A stretch of DNA of 64,000 nucleotides from Embiotoca jacksoni (taxonomy: Eukaryota; Chordata; Actinopteri; Embiotocidae): contig JAKOON010000005.1 in the NCBI GenBank assembly GCA_022577435.1, forward strand, positions 18,622,224-18,686,223. The letters run 5' to 3'. Below, piece by piece: positions 25,156 through 37,098 of this stretch. Below the pieces are notes generated by a model. That model saw nothing but the letters and a program-made list of their open reading frames with translations, made no database searches and was not told the origin of the DNA. Numbering within the stretch: the stretch's first letter is position 1; each line of letters opens with the position of its first letter. A program made the position numbers and the translations under genes.

Positions 25156-28018
25156 ATGGCGGATGATACAGAGGATGTTGAGCTGGACTTTGCAGCTGAC
25201 GAGCAGGAGAGGGCGCGGAGCAGCGCAGTAATAAGGTGCACTGCAGGAGATACTATCACATCATTTATTTTGTCTTATACAGTGTTTTTCTTTCATTACT
25301 ATAAAAATCACTGAGGGCTGTTTTCAGATTCGTGCAATTAGTTCCATCTCAATGAAATGAAATGTGCTAAGTAAATCTCAACTGCATGGACAAGTTATCT
25401 GTCATAGCAAAACTATTGAACCCTGCAGAATATGTGGGGGGGTTTGCACATTTAATAGCCTATGTTTTGATGATCTTGAATTCATATTTATAAATTACAT
25501 TTGAGTTGAGTGACATTATGAAATTGCTGGATTGTTTTGGTCAACCTCTGTATAATATTACCGTTTTAATTGCTTGCTATATAAGGAAAGCAGATTGTTT
25601 GAATGCTGCAAAAGTTTGAGAGCTCTGCTAAAGACACTGAATTTGTTTCAGCTTTGATACATAAATCACCTTTGCCGTTGTTTAAGTTGATTATCAAACA
25701 TGGCACAGGAAAATGAGCTGTCTTAAAGAGCTAAGAGGAGAAACTATTTTTTAAAGGATGTGGTTTAAGGAAAAAAAAAAAAGATTTCCAAGACACTTCA
25801 TGTTCCAAGAGACACAATTGGCAGCATCTTGTGCACGTTTAAACATCATGGTAGAGCAGCAAACTCTCCTGTGTGGAAGGAAGGAACATTTCTCTGCAGG
25901 AGGACCTGACGTATCAGTACAAACTACTGAAGACTGAACAAGCAACCTCTACACATTGACCAAAAACCTAATTAAATGGTGACTTACAGTAAATATGGCA
26001 TCAACAAAAACAACAACAATGTGGATTGGCCTGCTGAGCTCTTTTTTTGTGGATTCATGAGACTAAACTGGAACTGTTTGCTCTAATGAATCGGCAAGAA
26101 ATGGCAAAAGAAGGACAATGCCTTCAAGTGTATGACAAGAAAATCACCATCCCAACAGTCAAATATGACTGTAGGGTCATGTTGTTGGGGTGCGTTGCTG
26201 CTGCAGGAACTGATAATTGGCATCATGGATTCTTGGATGCTCGTTATGTCCCGAGTGTGAAAACCAAATGATTGGACTTGGACGCTCAATCAAAGCCTGG
26301 TTTAGGAATCATTACTGGAACGTCCTTGAGAGGACGTCTCAGTCTCCATGTTGGAATCCCAAAGAGAAATCTTTGGTGGGATTTAAAGAAAACAGCGCGG
26401 ACTGGAAGTTTTAGACAAAAAGAGGTGTCGGAAGATTGTGAGAAAGTACTAGAAATATTCATTGGAGGTCAAAAAGGTCAAAAGACATTAGTATTAAATG
26501 GAAAGTTGGGGTAGAATAATGCTAATGGGCATTTTTGGAGTAGTTAATACAATTAGTGTGCTCAGCATTTTATTGTCAAAAATGCATTGATTTAGGGGGG
26601 TCAAATATTTTTAATTGCAACTGTATGGTTGATTTTTCTCAGTTATAGAAAATATTATTTTATCTTTCTATCATGAAATGTATATCTTTGTTACAGCATA
26701 TTTGCCCCTTCCTGCTCTAACTCTACCTGCTTCACGGACATTTTGGGGTTCTCATTCATCTTTTCTAATCCCGTGCTTTTGGTTTCAGACACCCACTGGC
26801 CTCCTTTTTCCACCTTTTCTTTCGAGTGGTCGCCATTGTCGTCTATTTGCTGTGCGACTGGATCAGCAAGAACTTTGCGTCGTGTTTTGTTCTGATCATC
26901 GCTCTGCTGTCTTTTGACTTTTGGTCTGTCAAGGTAAGAGGTCATCTTTAGGTCTCCTACTAATGCTCTTCACTTTCTTTTGTCCTAACTATCCTGTACA
27001 CCTCAACAATCACTTTTTTCCACCTCACTGGTTTTCATTTCTCACAGTTGTCCTGTGTTGTTTCAGAATGTGACCGGCCGGTTGCTGGTGGGGCTGCGCT
27101 GGTGGAATCAGATTGATGACGATGGAAGGAGCCTCTGGGTATTTGAGGCCAAAAAAGTAAGACACTGTTGTGCCACTTTGAGTGTGGATGAGCATTTTTG
27201 GGGTAATAAACATTGGGCTTTCTGTGTGTTTGCAGACATCTGTGGGTAGTAACACTGGCACAGAGGTGGAGGCAAGGATATTTTGGCTGGGCCTAATCAT
27301 CTGTCCTCTCATTTGGACCTTCTTCTTCTTCACCTCCCTCTTCTCCCTGAAGATTAAATGGCTGGTGAGACAGCTGTTGCTTGTGTGCATTGCTGTACAT
27401 TCGCAGAACTATATCTCAGGGTTTCCCCGACCATAATGAGGCTGAGCTGTTTTGTTTACCACCCACCATTGTGCGGAGCATTGAATTACCTTAAAGACCC
27501 TTCTCCAGATCTAATGGTTGCACTCGTTCACCAGTAGACTTCTTTTGCACGTTTTGTCTTAAGGCTTTTGAGTGTTTGTTTATTATCTGCTCTATTTTTT
27601 TTTTTCACACAGTTGTGGTAACAACATTAGTCAAAAATGACATGAAATTGCATATTTCTTTATTGAAAAATTGTAAAACTTTTGGAGGGGATTACCTCCA
27701 AAACCCCCTCAAAATACATGTCCCTTCCACAAACGTAGTGAAAATACTGCTTTAAATGCATCTGTCTGTCTTCCTCAGTCACTGGTGGTAGCCAGTATTT
27801 CCCTCCAGGCGGCCAACCTCTACGGTTACCTACGCTGCAAGGCAGCAGGACAGGATGGCCAGCCTCCAGACAATTTCTCTTTCACGGGACAGCATCTCCT
27901 CCAGCGTGTGAGTGACTGACTGCATCAATGAGACAGCACGGTTAACGTGTCAGAGTATATTAAAATCATACTTTTTTTCCCCCTCTTTCAGCCTGACATC
28001 ATCTTTGGAATACTTTGA
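25156..28018 (+). CDS. tvp23b: Golgi apparatus membrane protein TVP23 homolog (FAM18 family)
   Basis: TVP23 proteins are small multi-pass membrane proteins of the late Golgi, implicated in vesicle trafficking; their biochemical role is unclear. Six exons join in frame: 25156-25235, 26789-26933, 27067-27156, 27236-27364, 27779-27907 and 27992-28018, giving 199 aa against about 205 for the family. The order seen is an acidic N-terminus (DDTEDVELDF), then HPLASFFHLFFRVVAIVVYL, a second hydrophobic span ending SFDFWSVKNVTGRL, the family signature LVGLRWWNQIDDDG, a hydrophobic pair around RIFWLGLIICPLIW, and LQAANLYGYLRCK near the C-terminus. There is no signal peptide; about four membrane segments are expected. 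The symbol is tentative, as the a and b paralogues cannot be separated by eye. Confidence 0.92.
25395..26625 (+). mobile_element. Dead Tc1/mariner-type DNA transposon in tvp23 intron 1
   Basis: The plus strand carries broken pieces of a Tc1-family transposase: an N-terminal DNA-binding stretch near 25770-25860 (HVPRDTIGSIL), the catalytic region near 26050-26220 (ETKLELFALMNRQ, TIPTVKYDCRVMLLGCVAAA) and the later part near 26285-26400 (WFRNHYWNVLERTSQSPCWNPKEK). Frames shift and stops occur, so it cannot be active. The right end at 26625 reads TACAGTTGCAAT when reverse complemented, a typical Tc1-like inverted repeat. The left end near 25395 is diverged and approximate. Confidence 0.8.
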
Positions 28019-28172
28019 AGTTTACCTCCTGCACCTGTACAGCCACTCAGCTGCCCCTTTGTGTGTTTGTGTGTAAGAAAGAGACCACAAACTGCACATA
28101 TACTTGAAAGGCTTTGTGCCCTGTGCATGTCTTTGTGTCATGTTGCCCATGGATTGGTCCGGATATTATGTT

Positions 28173-28178
28173 AATAAA
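28173..28178 (+). promoter_or_regulatory. tvp23b: tvp23 polyadenylation signal
   Basis: AATAAA lies 155 bp after the tvp23 stop codon, a suitable place for the 3' end of the transcript. Confidence 0.65.
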
Positions 28179-28195
28179 ACAATTATTGCTTTTGG

Positions 28196-29856
28196 TTGAA
28201 CACCACATAGCTGCACATTTATTTAGTACGACTAAAGTAAAAATTATATAGTTTTTAAACATGTTTTCAATGTGTGATTGAAATTGTTCCACTACACCAA
28301 CAGGAAATGTTTCTTTGATAAAAAAAAAAAAAAAAAATAGACAGTTGTGTATCATGTGTTGTGGCAGACAGGTTTCTGTGCTCAAGGGCACCACATGGAA
28401 TAAATACATGAATTAATGGGCAAAAGAGCCTGAAAGAAAGGGAATTATCATTGTTTAAACAATTATTCAAGAGTGATTAATTAAAGAATTTTAGATTCTA
28501 AGATGTTTGGTGTAAAATTTCAATCTAGGAGTTTTAGAAATATTAATATGTGCATTGCAGGTCACAATCCAACTCAAATGCATTATTTCCGCTGTGACTC
28601 CAAACATAATTGCCTAATTTACACTGACCCGGTTGAGCCAGGACAATTTTAATACCTGAAGAAACGGGTCTGCCCACTCATAGGTCAAAACAAAATAAAT
28701 GGTCAACACAATATATTTATAGAGTGGAATTCAATAGGAGCTGCGGTTAAATGAAATACTTAGAGAGGACGAGAAGTTAACTGTTACGCCAATCGCGTCT
28801 TAAAGTCTGCTCTTATTTTCTGTTAACATGAATACAGCACGTGACATGCTGGGAATGAATTTATCTCTGGTGCCATTGTAGTTTAAAACATTAAAGTCGT
28901 TCCGAAAACATTTTCCTCTGACCGGGCTGATTTGGAGGGAACTGTTCGTGCCACTCTTGTCCGTGGACCCTCATGTTAATTTCCCACACATGCCACAAAC
29001 GCTTCAGACCTCAAAGATCCTTTATTTAACAAGAGCGGTCACACCGTACTCCAGCTTGTGGCTGCGAAGCCACGTGAACATTTTAAGGCGCCAAATCTTT
29101 TCCTTGTGCACATCTTTTGCCAAATTTACAATAGCATAATGACATGTAATCTAAAGCAGAGAGCAACTGCAGTGATAAAGTGAAAAAAACAACAACAACA
29201 ACCACAACAAAAAAAAAAAAAAACACAATTTGTTTGCCTCTCGTCACCAGATCTGCAGTTATACCTGCAAATCCTGTATTTGACACGTTTGCTGTGTCAC
29301 TATTTAAACTGTTTATTCTTTAATGGCAGTGTAGCAACATTAAGATCACACATTCACTGAATTATCAGGAGATATGTGGAACTTGTTCTCGGAGGAGGGA
29401 GCACAATAACGTGGAAAAAATACTATATTTGTTAAAAACTTCATTTTAGCATCTAATATGATAAAACCGCTTAAAAGGGTAACAAAACATTGGACATTTT
29501 GATGCAATTATTGATTTTCAATGCAGTCTTTTAAAGCTTTCCTCTGAAAATTGTAGAATCATAGAACCGAGTCCCAGAACAAAAATGGCCAAGATCAAGT
29601 ATTAAGTTTTAATTTCAACCTTAAAGATAGCATGGATAAGATGCTTTTAAAGTCTTTGAACACACGCAATTTTTATGAGCCATACTCCATCAGATGATGG
29701 AAATTTGTGTGATATGATTGAAAGCTCCAGAAATGTATCTTCATGTGTAAGTTGTTTTGTCATCTAGTGAAAAATAGTTGTATCTTGTGCATCTTTTGGT
29801 AATATCAATGGCTATCATTAGTATTGTTTCATTATTTTATTTACTAGAAGTGTTGC

Positions 29857-29860
<4 letters not shown>
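28196..29860. other. Intergenic region between tvp23 and the mir-9 host
   Basis: No exon chain or RNA gene was recognised. The stretch is AT-rich with A/T runs (for example 28321-28337 and 29210-29223). Confidence 0.5.

Positions 29861-29896
<36 letters not shown>
29861..29896 (+). repeat. (TAG)n trinucleotide microsatellite
   Basis: About eleven TAG units form a clean run roughly 90 bp before the CCAAT box of the mir-9 host promoter. Confidence 0.9.
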
Positions 29897-29901
<5 letters not shown>

Positions 29902-29959
29902 GTAAATTAACAAAAGCAACAGAAAACAGTTGAGAGTGAGATATCTTCCCGAAACCAGA

Positions 29960-30100
29960 CGTTCTTTGGTGCAGCCGGAGTCTGTGATTGGTCAACGCGC
30001 CGCTGTGCTCCTGGTATGACGTCAGTGCGGGAGCGAGTTGTCAGACAGTAGAGGAAGCAGCGCGCAGGCTGGAGGAGAGGCAGAGGCTGGAGGACTGAGG
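29960..30100 (+). promoter_or_regulatory. Predicted promoter and 5' UTR of the mir-9 host transcript
   Basis: An inverted CCAAT box (ATTGG, 29987-29991) lies 25 bp before a perfect palindromic cAMP response element TGACGTCA (30017-30024). The surrounding 29980-30160 DNA is GC-rich with several CpGs, and the first exon follows directly. No TATA box is evident. Start sites and factor binding are inferred from the motifs. Confidence 0.6.
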
Positions 30101-33100
30101 ATGGAAACGGACGCATCTGAGAGCCGCGGCGCTGACTCCCAACGAGGGCCCGATGGAAACGCAAATAAATCCATCTGGAAAATTCAGCACGACCCAAAGT
30201 TGCGGACATTTGCCCCCAGAGTTTGCTTTGCTTCTGAAACGGGTAAGAAAACGCCTCTGGAAATAGACAACATTATGCACGTACACAGCACTACATTTCA
30301 CCAGCTTTGAATCTGTTCAAATGCCATGTCCATGTGTCTTAAAGCACTCTTGTGATGTTTTGCTCAGTTTACCTTTTAATTTGATTTCTACGGAAGGAAA
30401 CATATAATTTAACCGCCAGAAACGCCCCTGTGTTTCATTAACAATGAGGTTAACGCATACATATTGTGTTTCAACAGACCAAAACCTTTGATCTATAAAG
30501 TACTAAAACCTTATAGGCTGCACATCCTCCTCAGCCTATTATTCTGATCAAGAACAAACTGTTTTTCGTAATGCGGGTAATCCTTGTGATGTGAAATGGT
30601 CTAGTTTTAGAAGAAGTAGGCCAATCTCAACTCTCATTAAAAGTAAGGATTCGTTGCCCCCAGGAGCACCAAGAGCAAATTCAAACATCTTCAACCTCAG
30701 TTTAGATTTAGAAGATTTTATTTTTGTCGGTTTTTTTTGTTTTTTTTATAAGAAGATTCAGCTGTTGATGTGGCCTGCTGCATTAAAGAGCCATTTCCTC
30801 AGCTAACGCGGTGTCAGGTTCATGGTCATCCTCTCAGGCCGTCTTAGTTTGGTCACACAGGATCTTCCAGTCAGACAAAACAGGCTGTTGTGAAAAAAAA
30901 AAATGTTATTCTTAATATTAAAAGCTTATATGTGTGAATAGGTCTTTAGTGTATATTTATGGTATTATTAGAATATTATATGAAGTTGTTATTGTTGTAA
31001 AATAGCACATGACAGGTCAGTATGTAGTCCTAATGTTGTCCTAAATAGAAAAACTAAATATTGTGTATGAAAGGGAAGTTTAGAACACAGGCCTGTCCTA
31101 CGAATTAACTGAGTGTATTGTCTAAACTGGAACATATCTTGTCGTGCAGGTGGATATTTTTTAATGCAAATAAATGTATGAAATGATTTAAAATACATTT
31201 TCTAAGTTTAAAAGAGTAAATATTTATAATATTGTCCACTTTCTTATAAAACATTTTTTAGCTGGTAGTCAGTTGCATAAAGATGCTAACATGAGCATTG
31301 CCCCTTCTATAATAAACACAAAATAATGTTTGTATTTTCTTGCTGCAGTAGATTTACAGTACCATTTCATATTTTTGAATTTCAATGAAATTTAATCACA
31401 TTTAAAGTTTAATTAGGTCAGTGTAATCTCAGCATTCAGTAGGCCTTCAACCACACATCTTATACCACGACAGGCAGGAATATCTGACGGCTGGATGAGT
31501 TTGTAGCTCCTTGAAGCAGCAACATATGTGCATGCCTAAAAAATGATCAAATGATTCATATCCTCTTATTGTGCACACTCGGTGTTATGTAACTGTTCTC
31601 CTTGACTTCTTTAGCTTTAGTTTAGAAAATACTGAAAATGATCTGGGAGTGTGGTTTTAGGTATTACAGGTGTACTAATGCAGCTTCACCTCCTTCTAGA
31701 TCACGCCAGCATCGTGTCGGGCTACAGCACGAGAGTGTGCGAGGGGGTCCGTTTTTGTCTTTGGTTATCTAGCTGTATGAGTGTTAAATACCTGTCATAA
31801 AGCTAGATAACCGAAAGTAGAAATGACTTCCGTAACGATGTGTTCATCCCTGAAAGAAAAGGGGACTCACTTCAGGCTTTAAACTCACCGAGGTGGACTT
31901 TGACATTCACCTCAAAAAGGTAAGAACAAGTTTGGCTTTGAGGTTTATTATGATAAAAATAATATTCCCATATGTCCTGTAAAAAAATGAGGTTTAGGAA
32001 ATGATATGTGTGTTATTATTATTGCATTTACATTAGTTTCTTCCTCTTCAATTAAGCACATACATATATAATATATTTAATAGTTGCAGAGCTTTTTTTT
32101 TTTGCAGAATATGTGAGATTTATGCGTTATGTTTCACTCTGATGTTGTTTATATGATGAAAAATGTTTTTTGTTTTTTTTTAAACGAAATACTTTTCTGG
32201 CAGTACTTTCGGTTGTTTTTTAATTACCTCATGTTGAAGTGCAAATAAAGTAGTAGTCCCAAATATACCTTTCTTTTCCTATCATCTCACTGCGGTTTAA
32301 TATGAGCTTTATGAATTGACTGAGGGCCCACAGTTGAAAATTGGCCCCATTTTAGGGCGGTTAGGGCTGCTGTCCATTCAGGTCCTCTGCCACATGGTGC
32401 TGAATATTAAACAGGTCGCACAGTCGCTGGAGGCGAACAGTAAAGACTCAAACAAGAACTCACAAACTTCCTCCATTTCAAAGGCCTGTAAAATGGCAGG
32501 TGTGAGTCCTCAGACGTAGGAATGTCAGATTAGAAGGATTACATTTTTATTGTGTGATTCAAAATCAGATATTGTAGGCAGGGATGTAAAACTGAATCTC
32601 AACAGGCCTTTACGACTCGTATGAGGATCCTAAACCTGAAGCAGCTAAATGTAATTCAGCCATTTTTAATTTGTTATGTACTCCTGTGCTACTGTGACAT
32701 GTGAACGTACGTTTTCTTGAAGAGGCTTAACAGCACAGATTGTTTCATCTGATCGCTGTTGGTCACAGTTAGTGAGAGGAATAACTTCTCAGGGATCCCT
32801 GGAGGTACCTGCTTCAGGACACTAGCATGTTGCTCTCCCCGCCCATTCAGTACCCATATACTTTGATTTATCTTTTGTATCTTACATTCCACTGCGTAAA
32901 TCATTTACTTTTGTCTTTTTTTGAAGAGTATTTACCATTTATTGAAAAAAGAAAACACTATTTCAGTGAAAGAAAGGGGGAAGCGAAACGCTCTGTTCAG
33001 GCACTGATGTCCGCGTGGGCTCCTAATAATGCAGTTGAGTGGTGTAGCACCCTACAAACAGGGTTAAAAAAAACAACACTTGGCGTCAGTATTTAAAGCC

Positions 33101-33946
33101 GTGGCGAGTCTTGGAGCCTTTGGGATACATTGTGTCTTGCCTCAATGAGAAGGCCAGGGCCGGCCTGTAGACAGGAGCTGAACTTTTCAACTTGGTACTT
33201 CAGCGCTGCGCAGTGCATACGCTCAGCCTGGAGAATGCCACTAAAGCCTAAAGAGCACCAAAGTGAGATGAGTTTTCATTCATTCTGTTAACTACCTATT
33301 GCAGTAGAGCTCACTGTCAAACCGGGCTAATTGCTTCGTTTCACAGTGAGATATTGGATATGTGAAAAGGCCGCAGTCCAAGTCTTTTCCTGTTATAGGT
33401 AGCGTGTGAACATGGCGTGCCTCCTTAATGAATGGGAATAAAAACACTCGAGGCTTTATGTATGGGACGCATCCTTGATTTAACCTTTGTGCTTCTATAA
33501 TGTGAAGGATTCTTTTGGCGCTTCTATTGTTGCAAAATACACACTCATGTCCCAAAAAACACACAACCATGACAAAAAGGGATCGTATATTGAATAAGTA
33601 AAGGCGGTGAGAGCTTTAAAAGTTTTGGTGACTGACTGGTTTAAAACCAAAAATTCAGAGATTCAAAAATTGAATCAATAGGTTCATTAATAACCCATAA
33701 TCACATGTTTAGCTATAATGATACCTTGAAATGTATTATGTGCTTGTCATGTTTTATTCCTCTGTTTTCTCTCCTCTGCTCTTGTTACAGCCTTTCCAAT
33801 TTACACTGAAAGATCCGGGATTCCTGAAAAGAGCCTTCGTTAAAGGAAAACGAGGAGAGAGGAGGGGGGGGAACGGTCGGTCCGGAATCGCCACCTCCTC
33901 CTCCATCCTCCCCCCACCCTCACCCTTTTTACCCAAGAGCCTCTGA
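30101..33946 (+). CDS. Spliceable small ORF in the mir-9-3 host transcript, unknown protein
   Basis: I recognise no family. An ATG in good Kozak context (GAGGATGG) opens a 47-codon stretch at 30101-30242 that includes KSIWKIQHDPKLRTFAPRV and ends at a consensus donor GG|GTAAGA. An acceptor TTCAG at 31875 begins a 44-bp exon (31876-31919) reading GFKLTEVDFDIHLKK with a perfect donor AAG|GTAAGA. A strong pyrimidine-rich acceptor at 33790 begins a stretch reading PFQFTLKDPGFLKRAFVKGK, then low-complexity Arg/Gly/Ser/Pro, to a TGA at 33944-33946. Phases match at both joins, giving 113 codons. Intron 1 contains the mir-9 hairpin. This could be a real small protein or a chance ORF in a non-coding host RNA. 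The host exons are more secure than the coding claim. Confidence 0.4.
31742..31832 (+). ncRNA. mir9-3: microRNA mir-9 precursor (mir-9-3 by synteny)
   Basis: The 5p arm at 31758-31780 begins TCTTTGGTTATCTAGCTG and matches miR-9-5p exactly over 23 nt. The 3p arm at 31797-31818 (ATAAAGCTAGATAACCGA...) matches miR-9-3p. The arms pair across a 16-nt terminal loop, and the lower stem continues in the flanks (CCGTTTTTG with TAGAAATGA). miR-9 controls neural progenitor proliferation and differentiation. The place between polg and rhcg is that of human MIR9-3. The hairpin lies inside intron 1 of the predicted host transcript. Confidence 0.98.
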
Positions 33947-34127
33947 TGCCATCTGTACTGCCAATGGAGACACTTTGCCTGTGCCAAGAGGCGGACAAAG
34001 ACCCCGATTCCTGGAGTATGGGCGCGCTCAGAGGAGCCATCTTGGGAGATGTTTGCCGCGACACCTAAAATGGCTGGGCTGGCATATGAGGTGAGCTGCA
34101 TCATGGCTTTTCTGTTGGGTACCAGTA

Positions 34128-34412
34128 GTAATGGTGGTAGTGGTGGTGGTGGCCAGGAGGTGGGGGAGTGAGTGACTCCGTGCCTGTGTGTGATGGGGGA
34201 AGGGAACGGGAGGAGGGACGAGGGGAAAGAAGAAGAGTTTCCCCATTTCCTCCCCAGTCACACATGGCCTCTCCCTTTTCTCTTCTGTCTTCTGCTCCTG
34301 CTAATTAGCAGTTAAGGGGTGATGTGAGGGGGGGTGGGGTGGAGGGTAAGGGAGGTGGAGGTGGTAGTTGGTGGTGGTGGTGGTGGTGGGGACGGGGGGG
34401 AGGGGGGGGAGG
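34128..34412 (+). repeat. GGT/GGGGT-rich low-complexity stretch
   Basis: A short (GGT)n block at about 34132-34152 and a longer G-rich stretch at 34326-34412, with many G3-G8 runs, are G-quadruplex-capable on the plus strand. No coding potential is credited to the ORFs here. Confidence 0.8.
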
Positions 34413-35158
34413 AGAGGGCTGGGTAGCAAACAAAATTAATGAGCTGGCACTGGTTGAAGGAAATCTGCCATCCTCTCTTGTCATGGTGCTTCTTTACTCC
34501 CTGGTGCACACCAGGCTGTGCTGCACGTCGTGTTTCCACCTCACAAACCTCACACAGTAATTCATGCAAAACGGCTTTTGTTGTGAAATTTGCATCGTGA
34601 TATTTTAGTGCAGCATCTTCAAGTATCTTAACGTGCTAAACATCTCAGGTGCATTTTGCTAGGGAGGGGAATCATCGTGGGTACTGGGATGATAATTAAA
34701 ATGATTAAACAATCTTAGATTTAATTTACTCTATAAACACAAGACATTTTGGCTTACAAAGCGGTTCCTTGTGTGTAATATTGGTATTTCATTATTCATA
34801 TTGGAGTGCGGTCTACAACCACATGAGCATACAGACATGCCTGTCTGTGTGTGTCTTCAGGATAATTGGGGCCACATTAAATGTTTATTTTTTTTACTGT
34901 AGCTGCAGATGACCTGGACAGAATTTCTGTTGGATCGTATATTTTTAAGCATTTGGTTTCAGCCGTTTAATATGGATTGCAGCTCTTGTGCCGCTCCAAT
35001 TCTGCACATACGGCATGATTAGTAACTTTATTTAACACGCAGAATGAAAATGTCAGACGTCACTGATGTAAAATGTCACATTCTTCCAAAATCTGACACG
35101 GGCAAAATGACACTGCCAAATATCAAGGCTCCACATCCTTACCGGCTCCGTGTCTGTA

Positions 35159-35161
<3 letters not shown>

Positions 35162-35214
<53 letters not shown>
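35162..35214. repeat. (CA)n microsatellite
   Basis: About 26 CA units without interruption. Confidence 0.97.
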
Positions 35215-35216
<2 letters not shown>

Positions 35217-36743
35217 TCCCTGAAAGACGTCCTTATTGTGGCGTAGAGCTGCCCTGCACCCCTGGTGACTCTGGCAGCAACCTGAAGCAGAAAAGAGACA
35301 CGTGAGCATGTGTGTCCGGGGCCAACATGTGCAGCTGCAGCGCTTGTGTGTTAATGAACAGCGCCGTGCGTTTTCACATTATCATTCAGCCCCGTTCTCT
35401 CTCACTCTCTCCCCCCTCAATAGCTGCCCCCCGACAACCCCCCCCCCCACCACAACCACCCCACCCACCCCCCCACCCCACTCCCTTCGAAAAGCCTGCT
35501 TTCCCACTATTGTGGGAACTGGTGGTGCGGCGGGCCTGGGCTTGGGGGCAGGGTGGGAAAGACCCTCCAGACTAGACATGAGCAGATGCCTGAGACATTA
35601 GACTGTCGTGCGGATCACCGGGGTCGGGCGAGCCACTGAGTTTTAATGTGTGTGCAAGTGTATGTGTGTGTTTGATATGTGTGCGATGAGGGGGGAGGGA
35701 GGGGTGTATAGTCGAGGCCCTGGAGTGCCACCTGACTGTTCATTAGTCTATTCAGCCTCCTCTGCATGTCTGAAAGACATGGAGATGCTGTATTTTCTGG
35801 TAAATGAGAGGGATTTCCCAGGCATTAGAGATGCATTCACACATGATATGCATATAAAAGCACACGCTCAGGCCTACACGCTGTCACACAGTAAATCACA
35901 GTTTGCCACTGGATTGTATCAGAGGTGTGACGCAATAATGTTTCACAGTGATGCGTTTCAAAATACATTTTTACATGAAGACATTACGATTTCTTTGAAG
36001 ATGGTAACACCTTTGCCACTCATCAGCCATGCACGCCTTAATCTCATCTCAATTTACCAGCAGGATGCGATTCGTCCTTAATTCAAACTGAATCTACGCG
36101 TTGGTCTCGACACACGTCACGACAACCTCACAAGACAATCGGCGGCACAGCGTATCACCGTGAATGACTCAGCTGAGGCGATGGGTGTGCCTACGAAGCT
36201 GAGTGATGTAACCTGCGGATAATGATTATTAATGAGCCTCATACTGTACGTGTGCCTCCACCACAAAATGTGTAAGGCATGTGCAGCCCACATGTCAAAA
36301 GATTATTCCCTCTCCTTATTCACATAAAAGACCCAGAGCTGTCTTTATAATTGCGTTTGTGCTGCTCATCTGTGATATACAGCGTATTGCTTCAGGCAGA
36401 TTTGACAGAAGAGAGAACGCAAGTCAAGAAATTAATCTTGGAGCTACTATAGCTCGCTCCATGCTACGTCTCTGTTGCAGATCTTCATGGTACGTTCAAG
36501 AGAACCGAGAAGCAGAAAGGGAAATGATGAAATTGTTGTTTTTGAAAAGTCAAACTGACATACCAAGAAAGGGTTAAAGACAGCAGAGCCTAAAATGTAT
36601 ACGCGTATGTAAAGCAGGTGTAGCACATGGGCAGCCATGTTTGAGTGTTATCCCTGCATTCGCTGATGGAGTTAGCTCGTGCTAGCCTGTGCAGTGCCAT
36701 GCTGAGGGAGGCTGCAGCTGCGAGGAGCTGGGCATGGATGACT

Positions 36744-36744
<1 letters not shown>

Positions 36745-36801
<57 letters not shown>
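36745..36801. repeat. (GT)n microsatellite
   Basis: About 28 GT units without interruption. Confidence 0.97.
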
Positions 36802-36803
<2 letters not shown>

Positions 36804-37083
36804 AAAAGAGTAAAAGGGGGGAGGTCGGTCTGCAACTGTATGTGATAGCTGCGGCAGTCGACACAGACAGCGTGGTCAAAGAGAGGCGGTTGCTGGAGCA
36901 AATTTGTCAGGAAAATGTATTCGTCCTCACTACGTCTGCCAGGAGAGCAAGCGCCTTCCTCTGGTATTTAGAGGATGTAAAAATGAGCCACATGCGCAAA
37001 TGCACACCGAATATTTCTTTGTCTAATCGTTACTGAGAGCTGTAATTCCTACTAAATGCAATATGGTGGGAGGGCGGAGAGAG

Positions 37084-37098
37084 GGGGGGGGGGGGGGG
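37084..37098. repeat. Poly-G run
   Basis: Fifteen consecutive G after a GA-rich lead-in; a likely assembly and polymerase trouble spot. Confidence 0.9.

Noticed and set aside
36590..36901. Open frames over CA/GT tracts (also at 7.0, 38.2-38.9, 48.4-48.7 and 51.5-51.8 kb)
   Set aside because: They are open only because dinucleotide repeats lack stops; no splice or family support.
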